From assembly GCA_017391665.1 (NCBI GenBank), contig JAFOXS010000158.1, positions 1-5,381 of the forward strand: a DNA stretch of 5,381 bases. The letters are read 5' to 3'. This stretch comes from Alistipes sp. (GTDB lineage: Bacteria; Bacteroidota; Bacteroidia; Bacteroidales; Rikenellaceae). This document shows positions 1 through 5,381 of this stretch, one piece after another. How positions within the stretch are numbered: position 1 is the first letter of the stretch; the number at the start of each line of letters is the position of its first letter. The position numbers were made by a program, and so were the translations under genes. The notes below the pieces were generated by a model. It was not told the DNA's origin. It worked only from the letters and a program-made list of their open reading frames with translations, and did no database searches.

Positions 1-68
1 AGTATGGTCCTCTGGAGTGGTTGTGGCGCTCGGCTACTTATCTTAAGTGGCAACCCTTCAAGAAGTAA
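1..68 (+). CDS. DUF418 family membrane protein, C-terminal end only (partial)
   Basis: Reading in the frame that begins at base 3, 21 codons run to a TAA at 66-68. The peptide contains GPLEWLWRSATY followed by a short basic tail ending in QPFKK. The GPLEWLWR block close to the C-terminus is a hallmark of DUF418 proteins (YeiB-like), polytopic inner-membrane proteins of uncertain function. The other two plus frames are less plausible: frame 2 stops at 44-46 without recognisable sequence, and frame 1 runs into the intergenic AT-rich stretch. A strong terminator starts 28 bases after the stop, which fits a real gene end. Only the tail is visible, so start, length and membrane segments cannot be judged. 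The family call rests on this one motif. Confidence 0.72.
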   Translation, partial: YGPLEWLWRSATYLKWQPFKK

Positions 69-95
69 TTTCGCTCATAATATTATAATACCGTC

Positions 96-128
96 GTCTG
101 CCCGTATGCGTTTCGGGCAGACTTTTTT
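96..128 (+). terminator. Rho-independent terminator after the DUF418 gene
   Basis: A perfect 9-bp stem pairs GTCTGCCCG (96-104) with CGGGCAGAC (114-122) around a 9-base loop, followed directly by six T residues (123-128). It lies 28 bases downstream of the DUF418 stop and upstream of the promoter of the next gene, so it should insulate the GH109 gene from read-through. On the opposite strand there is no U-tract after the stem. Confidence 0.93.
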
Positions 129-146
129 ATGCCTATGCAGTTAAAA

Positions 147-178
147 TTTGGCGTAGAAGAAAAAAAAGTGTAATTTTG
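147..178 (+). promoter_or_regulatory. Bacteroidota-type housekeeping promoter for the GH109 gene
   Basis: TTTG at 147-150 (-33 box) and TAATTTTG at 171-178 (-7 box, consensus TAnnTTTG) are separated by 20 bases, within the 19-21 usual for the primary sigma factor of Bacteroides and relatives. The spacer contains an A-run at 160-167. Transcription would start near 183-186, leaving a leader of about 35 bases without a clear Shine-Dalgarno sequence, as is usual in this phylum. A second -7-like sequence, TATATTTG at 183-190, lacks a TTTG at the right distance upstream and is a weaker alternative. Confidence 0.75.
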
Positions 179-206
179 AGGATATATTTGCTATAACTCA
201 AAATTA
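171..206. repeat. Perfect 10-bp inverted repeat overlapping the -7 box (possible operator)
   Basis: TAATTTTGAG (171-180) and CTCAAAATTA (197-206) are exact reverse complements separated by 16 bases. The left arm contains the whole -7 box of the promoter, and the right arm lies just before the start codon at 220. If transcription starts near 184, the left arm is not in the mRNA, so a DNA-binding site is more likely than an RNA hairpin. The arms are AT-rich, which raises the odds of chance. No regulator gene is visible in the window. Confidence 0.45.
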
Positions 207-219
207 ACACATAACTATC

Positions 220-1635
220 ATGAAGAAATTCAACCTTTTAACAATTCTCTGCGCTATCCTCCTCGCAGGTGTAATGCAGAGTTGCAATCAGACACCTGTC
301 ATCGAGGGTGAGAACTACTCGTTCCAAGATGGCATGATTGTATTCGACGAGCCCGCACGCGTAGAGGGTCAGCAGTCGATGTTGGGATTTGCCGCAGAGC
401 CTATCCCCGTAGTACGAGTAGGTTTCATCGGTTTGGGTATGCGTGGCCCGGGTGCGGTAAACCGCTTCACACACCTCGAAGGTGTTGAGATTAAGGGTCT
501 TTGCGACTTGGAGCAGAGCAATGTGGATAAGTGCCAAGCAATTCTCGCGCAGGCTAACCTGCCCAAGGCAGAGGGTTATGTTGGTCCCGAGGCTTATAAG
601 GAGCTTTGTGAGCGCAACGACATCGATCTTATCTACATCGCAACTGACTGGGTACACCACGTGCCTATCGCCGTTTATGCTATGGAGCATGGCAAGCACG
701 TAGCCGTAGAGGTTCCTGCCGCTACATCGGTAGAGGAGTGCTGGCAGTTGGTTGATACATCTGAGCGCACACGTCGCCACTGTATGATGTTGGAGAACTG
801 CGTTTACGACTTCTTCGAGCTTACATCTTTGAACATGGCACAGCAGGGCTTGTTTGGTGAGATTCTCCATGCCGAGGGTGCATATATCCACAACTTGTCA
901 GACTACTGGAATGACTACTATGGCAACTGGCGTCTTGATTTCAACCAGAAGCACCGTGGCGATGTGTATGCAACACACGGCTTCGGTCCCGTATGTCAGG
1001 CATTGAATATCCACCGTGGTAACCGCTTGAACTACCTGGTCTGCATGGACACAAAGTCAGTGAATGGTCTGGAGTGGGCACAGAAGAAGATGGGCTCTAC
1101 CGAGTTTGCTAATGGCGACCACACCAACACCTTGATCAAGACCGAGTTGGGTCAGACCATCGAGTTGCAGCACAACGTATATACTCCGCGTCCATACAAT
1201 CGTCTCTACCAGCTCACTGGTACGAAGGGCTTCGCCAATAAGTATCCTATCACTGGCTTTACATTTATGCCTGGCCAGGTACCCGATGAGGTACTCCCCG
1301 AGGGCGCAACGATCAATCCCCACGGCTTCGTATCTGACGAGGTGAAGGAGGCTGTGATGGCTGCCTACAAGCACCCCATCCACCAGGAGATTGAGGAGAA
1401 GGCAAAGACCGTAGGTGGTCACGGCGGCATGGACTTCGTGATGGACTATCGTTTGGTTTACTGTCTGCACAATGGTCTTCCTCTGGATCAGGATGTATAT
1501 GATGCAGCCGAGTGGTCATGCATCGGCGAGTTGTCAGCAACATCGGCTAAGCACAACAGTATGCCCGTAGCAGTGCCCGACTTTACACGTGGCGACTGGA
1601 ATAAGTTGCAGGGTGTGAAGTTCCACACAAAATAA
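220..1635 (+). CDS. GH109 family NAD-dependent glycosidase (alpha-N-acetylgalactosaminidase type), predicted lipoprotein
   Basis: This is a 471-residue protein of the Gfo/Idh/MocA fold. GH109 enzymes remove terminal alpha-linked GalNAc by a redox mechanism using tightly bound NAD. Residues 1-22 look like a lipoprotein signal: KK, a hydrophobic run, then MQSC with Cys22 as lipidation site. The Rossmann motif GLGMRG is at 71-76. The dehydrogenase EKP motif reads EVP (164-166), so the usual catalytic Lys is missing, which argues for a glycosidase rather than an oxidoreductase. Blocks shared with the Elizabethkingia enzyme, as I recall it, include EECW, LEN, YATHG, RGNRL, RPYN, GHGGMD and PDFT. 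By that alignment its active-site residues Glu149, Tyr179, Arg213, Tyr225, His228 and Tyr307 correspond to Glu192, Tyr222, Arg238, Tyr250, His253 and Tyr326, all kept. A loop before Arg238 is about 18 residues shorter. The ATG is the only start that gives the full signal peptide. The gene has its own promoter and terminator. Substrate specificity remains inferred. Confidence 0.9.
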   Translation: MKKFNLLTILCAILLAGVMQSCNQTPVIEGENYSFQDGMIVFDEPARVEGQQSMLGFAAEPIPVVRVGFIGLGMRGPGAVNRFTHLEGVEIKGLCDLEQSNVDKCQAILAQANLPKAEGYVGPEAYKELCERNDIDLIYIATDWVHHVPIAVYAMEHGKHVAVEVPAATSVEECWQLVDTSERTRRHCMMLENCVYDFFELTSLNMAQQGLFGEILHAEGAYIHNLSDYWNDYYGNWRLDFNQKHRGDVYATHGFGPVCQALNIHRGNRLNYLVCMDTKSVNGLEWAQKKMGSTEFANGDHTNTLIKTELGQTIELQHNVYTPRPYNRLYQLTGTKGFANKYPITGFTFMPGQVPDEVLPEGATINPHGFVSDEVKEAVMAAYKHPIHQEIEEKAKTVGGHGGMDFVMDYRLVYCLHNGLPLDQDVYDAAEWSCIGELSATSAKHNSMPVAVPDFTRGDWNKLQGVKFHTK

Positions 1636-1657
1636 TTTCTAACGCTACAATAGACGT

Positions 1658-1691
1658 AAGGTCTGCACTCACAAGGGGTGCAGACCTTTTT
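1658..1691 (+). terminator. Rho-independent terminator after the GH109 gene
   Basis: An 11-bp perfect stem (AAGGTCTGCAC at 1658-1668 with GTGCAGACCTT at 1678-1688) encloses a 9-base loop; a T-G and a C-G pair could extend the stem inward. Five T residues run from 1687 to 1691. It begins 22 bases after the GH109 stop. The T-run overlaps the stop codon (1690-1692) of the convergent minus-strand gene. Read on the minus strand, the same stem is followed by a mixed sequence without a U-tract, so it is a poor intrinsic terminator for the opposing operon. Confidence 0.92.
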
Positions 1692-2127
1692 ATTTGGGTG
1701 GCGGCATAGGAAACGACAACACGTTGGCATCAAGTGATCCTTCAGCGGGATAGGGCGAAAATGGTGATGCCTGCCCAGTAGAAATGGTTATGCCCCACAC
1801 CGTAACCGAGCGGCGTGAGACATCCCAAAACGGAATCTTGTAATCCCAGTGAATAGGAGCATAATGCGGCTGGTGCTGCGGAAAAGAATCTATACCGTCA
1901 TGCGAAGGTGACAACAGCACTTGCCAGCGAAGCCGTAGCGTATCGAGAAGCATATCGCGTCGTGATGGCAACGATGGCAGGGAATCAATCTCATACCACA
2001 AAGTGTCGCCACTGAGCCATCGTCGTGGTTGCTGCGCAGTAACCGACATGGTCAAATAACGAGAAAATAAAACCGCACAAATGGCGGCAAGGAACAACAA
2101 AGAAAGAATAATATATTTTCCCTTCAC
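1690..2127 (-). CDS. Unrecognised small membrane-anchored or exported protein downstream of recO
   Basis: This encodes 145 residues that I do not recognise. It begins with GTG, three bases after the recO stop, giving a Lys-rich start (MKGK) and a hydrophobic stretch at residues 5-21. That stretch is either a membrane anchor or a signal peptide, with a possible signal-peptidase site after VTA (29-31). The first in-frame ATG would be Met27, which would discard the hydrophobic segment, so the GTG start is preferred. The remaining 115 or so residues would lie outside the cytoplasm. They are rich in Trp, Pro, Ser and His, contain a DTLW motif near 41-44, have no paired Cys, and end in the proline-rich PMPPPK. 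The near-zero gap to recO suggests translational coupling as the last gene of the operon. The N-terminal architecture and gene spacing support a real gene; the function is unknown. Confidence 0.72.
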   Translation of the reverse strand: MKGKYIILSLLFLAAICAVLFSRYLTMSVTAQQPRRWLSGDTLWYEIDSLPSLPSRRDMLLDTLRLRWQVLLSPSHDGIDSFPQHQPHYAPIHWDYKIPFWDVSRRSVTVWGITISTGQASPFSPYPAEGSLDANVLSFPMPPPK

Positions 2128-2130
2128 GAT

Positions 2131-2868
2131 CTAAAACACCTCTTGCAAAATCCTGATCGATTGCACGGAGTTGATAGTATCGAGATGATAGGAGTAGTAG
2201 GACAACAACGCCGCCAGGAAATCCACTCTCTGGTGGCGGTTAAGACCTATCTCTCCCAAATATCGCACATCGCACTCCAGCATATCGCGGAGGATGAGGG
2301 CATTCTCCTGAGAGATACGATATTCGCGAGGGGGACATTCAGTGGTATACAACCCTTCGGCGAGATTGAACCACGCTTTAGGCTGATACTCATTACCGGG
2401 CGAAAAACCCAGAAAACGGCACAGATTTGACAGGAACCACAGGTGGAAATTAGCCACACCCTCAGTTGCTGCATCCAGCGCCTCGACCGAGCCCCACACA
2501 AAATCGAATAACATCTCATTTGCCTCACTCTCCTTTACCAGACGGTGCAAAACCTCTGCCATAAAGAGGGCTATGGTCGATTTTTTTATATCAAAGGGGA
2601 TTGTTTGCAGGACAATACCAGACTGCACCGCGCCAAAGCGGTGCATCTGCATCTTCGAGGACTCCAGACCCTCGAACTCAAGGGCAAACATAGGCTGGAA
2701 CAAGGCCATCTTCTGCCCTGCACGACGTGAACCCACACCCTGCACCATGTAACTCTGACGGCCATGTGACGATGTAAGCATATGCACGACAACGCCCCGA
2801 TCACCATATTTCAAGGTGCCCAGAACCACGCCGCGCGCAGTATAACGCTTCATCGCCTGCGTTGCCAT
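2131..2868 (-). CDS. recO: DNA repair protein RecO
   Basis: RecO is a cytoplasmic recombination mediator. With RecR it helps load RecA onto SSB-coated single-stranded DNA in the RecF pathway and can anneal strands. The 245-residue protein has the N-terminal OB-fold signature (TARGVVLGTLKYGDRG, then GRQSYMVQG, residues 10-44) and a helical C-terminal domain. The latter includes FHLWFLSNLCRFLGF (141-155) and the family's typical ending, SIRILQEVF. Length is normal for the family. The paired-Cys zinc finger of some RecO proteins is absent: only single cysteines occur at 150, 178 and 199. The ATG at 2868 lies one base after the ispG stop. An internal ATG five codons later (2853, MKRYTARG) is an equally good start and fits the usual family N-terminus better. 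Confidence 0.92.
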   Translation of the reverse strand: MATQAMKRYTARGVVLGTLKYGDRGVVVHMLTSSHGRQSYMVQGVGSRRAGQKMALFQPMFALEFEGLESSKMQMHRFGAVQSGIVLQTIPFDIKKSTIALFMAEVLHRLVKESEANEMLFDFVWGSVEALDAATEGVANFHLWFLSNLCRFLGFSPGNEYQPKAWFNLAEGLYTTECPPREYRISQENALILRDMLECDVRYLGEIGLNRHQRVDFLAALLSYYSYHLDTINSVQSIRILQEVF

Positions 2869-2869
2869 A

Positions 2870-4354
2870 CTACTCGGGATCTTGCCAGTCGCCGTTGGCC
2901 TTGATAAGTGCTATCAGATGATCGATAGCATCCTCCTGCGGGATGTTGCGCTCTACAATCTCACGACCCTTATAGAGTGTGATGCGTCCCGCAGCAGCTC
3001 CTACATATCCATAGTCGGCATCAGCCATCTCGCCAGGACCATTGACGATGCAACCCATGATACCGATCTTAAGATTCTTTAGATGTGATGTGCGGCTCTT
3101 GATATCGGCCAGAGTCTTCTCAATATCGTACAGAGTGCGACCACAACTCGGGCAAGCGATATACTCCGTATGTGAGAAACGCACACGCGCAGCCTGCAGG
3201 ATCATAAGTTCGATGTCACGTACCTGTGCCTGATCGAGCTGCGGAGCATCTACCCAGATACCATCGGCCAGACCATCAAGGAACAATACTCCCAGATCGG
3301 CTGCTGCCTTTAAGGCAACCGACTCGGCATCGGCATCATCATAACGTCGCTTAACCACAACAGGCTCACGATCATCCATATTCAATATCGCAACACGCAG
3401 TTCGGCTGTAGGATTATTGCTTACGGACTCCACGATGCGGAACTGCTCCGTAATCTCATCATGCACAACGGGTGTCATCACATCCGAGCGGCGCACATAC
3501 TCCGTAGCATGATAACGCTCCGGATGATTAACCATGAAGACGCCCTCTCGCTGCTTATAATAATCGACCAACATCTGCGCTACGGGCACCTCATTCTCGG
3601 GAGCCTCGGTAAGCGAAACACGAATCGTATCACCAATACCGTCGGCAAGCAACGCACCAATACCCACAGCACTCTTGATGCGGCCCTCGATGCCATTACC
3701 GGCCTCGGTTACACCCAGATGCACAGGATAGGTCATACCTTCGCGCTCCATAGCCTCCACGAGCAGACGGTAGGCATGCACCATTACGCGGGTATTGCTC
3801 GACTTCATCGATACAACAACCTGATCGAAAGACTCCTTGCGACACACGCGCAAAAACTCCATGGCCGAGACAACCATACCCTCGGGTGTATCGCCCCACT
3901 CATCGAATATGCGTTTTGCCAGCGAACCATGATTTACGCCTATACGCAAAGCGACACCCCGCTCGCGGCACTGCGCGATGAGAGCCTCCAACTCGCCGTT
4001 CGAGGTGCGGTAGTTGCCCGGATTGATACGAACCTTATCCACATAACGCGCTGCGATAGATGCCACCTCGGGTACAAAATGAATATCAGCTACGGTAGCA
4101 GTCTGGTAGCCATCAAGGCGCAACTGCGCAACGATATTCTCCAGATTCTCACCCTCCTTACGACCCTGCGCCGTAAGACGGACAATGCCAGCTCCGGCAT
4201 CGGCGATGCGCTCAACCTGCGCTACGCTAAGTTCCGTATTGGCTGTCGGAGTATTGGTCATCGACTGCACAGCAATGGGATGCTCCGAACCGATTCGCAC
4301 ATTACCAATGCGTACCTCATGCGCTCTGCGACGTGTATATTTTGTAAGATCCAT
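2870..4354 (-). CDS. ispG: 4-hydroxy-3-methylbut-2-en-1-yl diphosphate synthase IspG (GcpE)
   Basis: IspG carries out the penultimate step of the MEP isoprenoid pathway: reductive ring opening of MEcPP to HMBPP in the cytoplasm, using a [4Fe-4S] cluster and reduced flavodoxin or ferredoxin. The 494-residue protein has an N-terminal TIM barrel (about 10-265, with VQSMTNT, KVRINPGN, RIGVNHGSL and GDTIRVSLTEAP). A central insert spans about 270-390. The C-terminal reductase domain carries the cluster ligands Cys401 and Cys404 (CPSCGRT), Cys435 and Glu442 (GCIVNGPGE). The insert is the three-domain (A*) arrangement known from Bacteroidota, Chlorobi and plants, and is absent from the roughly 370-residue E. 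coli form. From memory, many Bacteroidota versions are near 600 residues, so this insert appears short. The ATG lies 18 bases after the upstream stop, with an AT-rich leader and no strong Shine-Dalgarno site. Confidence 0.97.
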   Translation of the reverse strand: MDLTKYTRRRAHEVRIGNVRIGSEHPIAVQSMTNTPTANTELSVAQVERIADAGAGIVRLTAQGRKEGENLENIVAQLRLDGYQTATVADIHFVPEVASIAARYVDKVRINPGNYRTSNGELEALIAQCRERGVALRIGVNHGSLAKRIFDEWGDTPEGMVVSAMEFLRVCRKESFDQVVVSMKSSNTRVMVHAYRLLVEAMEREGMTYPVHLGVTEAGNGIEGRIKSAVGIGALLADGIGDTIRVSLTEAPENEVPVAQMLVDYYKQREGVFMVNHPERYHATEYVRRSDVMTPVVHDEITEQFRIVESVSNNPTAELRVAILNMDDREPVVVKRRYDDADAESVALKAAADLGVLFLDGLADGIWVDAPQLDQAQVRDIELMILQAARVRFSHTEYIACPSCGRTLYDIEKTLADIKSRTSHLKNLKIGIMGCIVNGPGEMADADYGYVGAAAGRITLYKGREIVERNIPQEDAIDHLIALIKANGDWQDPE

Positions 4355-4372
4355 ATCTTTAGAATTATGCTA

Positions 4373-5381
4373 TTAACATTTACCTGTCATTATATCCAGA
4401 ATCAGCGTATCAGTGTTATTCATTCCCTCGCGACCAATCGTTGTGAGGTTTTGAATCGAGCGATCGACATCCTCGTCAATGATACCCTCCAGCTTCGACA
4501 CACAACGGTGCTCCATAGCCATCATAGCCGACAAAACGGCTGTCGAAACACCACTTGCCAGCTTGAGTGCACAGCTCGGCTTGGCACCGTCACATATCAT
4601 ACCCGTAAGGTTGGCAATCATATTCTTCACGGCCATTGCCACCTCATCGTATCCACCGCCCATGAGATATGTAATACCGCAACTTGAACCAGCCGCCGCA
4701 ACAACGCAACCACACAAGGCTGACAGACGACCCAGACTCTGCTTAATATATATGACAGTCAGATGGCTGAGCGTAAGCGCACGGATCATCTGCTCATTTG
4801 TAGCACCGCACTCCTCGCCATAAACCACTACGGGCAAAGTAGCTGTAATACCCTGATTACCACTACCAGAATTACTCATTACGGGCACCATGGCGCCACC
4901 CATACGGGCATCACATGCAGAAGCCGTATAAGACAATATGCGAGTAAAGATGCTATCACCCAAAACCTGTAACTCGCGACTGCCACGCAAAGTCTTACCC
5001 AGCGAGTGACCGAAATCTGCACCAAACGCACTCTCGGCAGCTGCCTTATTTAGGCGCTTTGACTCAAGGATAAACTCAATCTCCTCCAGCGGAGCGGTCA
5101 TGGCAAAATCATACACCTTACGCAGTGAGAGAGCTACGTCTTCGCTCTGCTCTGCCTGCTCGCCCACGGCACGATTATCCAGTGTCACCTGCCCATCCTG
5201 CTCAAGATAAACAAACGTAGTATGGCCTCCGGCAATAATAGCCTTGGCTGAATGATCAGCTGCCGACGCTTTAACCTCGATATAGAGTTTCTCTTCGATA
5301 CCCTCCTTTACATCTATCGAAATGCGCTTCTCGTCGATATACGCACGACCGTCGGCCACAGCCTTCTCGTCGGCATCCTTC
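4373..5381 (-). CDS. L-cysteine desulfidase / UPF0597 family Fe-S protein (partial, 5' end beyond window)
   Basis: About 335 C-terminal residues are visible. The frame stays open to the right edge, so the GTG at 5359 is probably an internal Val codon. Residues below count from that codon. The family core SNSGSGNQGI (162-171) is typical of UPF0597 proteins, which include E. coli CyuA (YhaM) and the archaeal cysteine desulfidase. These convert L-cysteine to pyruvate, ammonia and sulfide with a [4Fe-4S] cluster; homologues are often labelled serine dehydratase alpha subunit. Three cysteines, 216, 256 and 263 (ALCGC and ICDGAKPSC), have the same 40- and 7-residue spacing as the cluster cysteines I recall for the Methanocaldococcus enzyme (282, 322, 329). 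The catalytic N-terminal Cys would lie in the missing part, roughly 100 residues. The gene ends with TAA 18 bases before ispG, so the two are probably cotranscribed. Cysteine versus serine as substrate cannot be decided here. Confidence 0.87.
   Translation of the reverse strand, partial: KDADEKAVADGRAYIDEKRISIDVKEGIEEKLYIEVKASAADHSAKAIIAGGHTTFVYLEQDGQVTLDNRAVGEQAEQSEDVALSLRKVYDFAMTAPLEEIEFILESKRLNKAAAESAFGADFGHSLGKTLRGSRELQVLGDSIFTRILSYTASACDARMGGAMVPVMSNSGSGNQGITATLPVVVYGEECGATNEQMIRALTLSHLTVIYIKQSLGRLSALCGCVVAAAGSSCGITYLMGGGYDEVAMAVKNMIANLTGMICDGAKPSCALKLASGVSTAVLSAMMAMEHRCVSKLEGIIDEDVDRSIQNLTTIGREGMNNTDTLILDIMTGKC

Noticed and set aside
77..86. The short palindrome ATAATATTAT before the first terminator.
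   Set aside because: It is a pure A/T sequence in an AT-rich intergenic stretch; such palindromes are expected by chance, and it is not placed at a promoter.
183..190. TATATTTG as a second -7 promoter box.
   Set aside because: It fits TAnnTTTG but has no TTTG 19-21 bases upstream; TAATTTTG at 171-178 with TTTG at 147-150 fits better.
238..891. A 217-codon open frame on the minus strand inside the GH109 gene.
   Set aside because: It is antisense to a gene with intact family motifs, and its predicted product is Cys- and Leu-rich with no domain or promoter support.
1057..1470. A 137-codon minus-strand open frame within the GH109 3' half.
   Set aside because: It is a shadow of the GH109 reading frame with no independent evidence.
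220..1635. Annotation as a generic Gfo/Idh/MocA dehydrogenase.
   Set aside because: The EKP lysine is replaced by Val165, and the residues aligned with the GH109 active site (Glu192, Tyr222, Arg238, Tyr250, His253, Tyr326) are all present, so the glycosidase family fits better.
3461..4687. A 408-codon open frame on the plus strand opposite ispG and the end of the desulfidase gene.
   Set aside because: It lies wholly antisense to confidently identified genes, spans their junction, and its product is a low-complexity mix rich in His, Arg, Thr and Ile with no recognisable domain. Codon bias of the true genes explains the open frame.
5357..5359. GTG as the start of the desulfidase-family gene.
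   Set aside because: The frame continues without a stop to the window edge, and about 100 N-terminal family residues, including the catalytic Cys region, are still missing.

Overview
The window looks like chromosomal DNA from a Bacteroidales-type gut or host-associated bacterium (phylum Bacteroidota). The evidence is a promoter matching the Bacteroidota consensus (TTTG, 20 nt, TAnnTTTG), AT-rich leaders without clear Shine-Dalgarno sites, a loose Bacteroidota-style lipobox (MQSC), an IspG with the extra central domain found in Bacteroidota, and a RecO without paired zinc-finger cysteines. Genus cannot be fixed from this sequence alone.

Layout, left to right. (1) Bases 1-68 are the last 21 codons of a plus-strand gene whose tail (GPLEWLWR) is typical of DUF418 membrane proteins. 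A strong intrinsic terminator follows at 96-128. (2) A 151-bp intergenic region (69-219) also holds a near-ideal Bacteroidota promoter and a perfect 10-bp inverted repeat whose left arm covers the -7 box. (3) Bases 220-1635 encode a GH109 glycosidase (NAD-dependent alpha-N-acetylgalactosaminidase type) with a lipoprotein signal, closed by a second strong terminator. It appears to be a one-gene transcription unit. (4) Bases 1690-5381 form a tightly packed minus-strand operon, transcribed right to left: an L-cysteine desulfidase/UPF0597 family protein (5' end beyond the window), ispG, recO, and an unrecognised small membrane-anchored protein that starts with GTG three bases after the recO stop. 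Gaps are 18, 1 and 3 nt. This operon converges on the GH109 gene, and the GH109 terminator's U-tract overlaps the operon's last stop codon.

Functionally, the GH109 enzyme would trim terminal alpha-GalNAc from host or dietary glycans at the cell envelope. The operon is housekeeping: an Fe-S enzyme releasing ammonia and sulfide (or pyruvate) from an amino acid, an Fe-S enzyme of the MEP isoprenoid pathway, and a recombination mediator. I see no RNA genes, mobile elements, CRISPR arrays or phage genes. I find no convincing new system. The best leads are the inverted repeat on the GH109 promoter, the question of how an exported lipoprotein obtains NAD, the short central insert in IspG, and the unknown small protein after recO.
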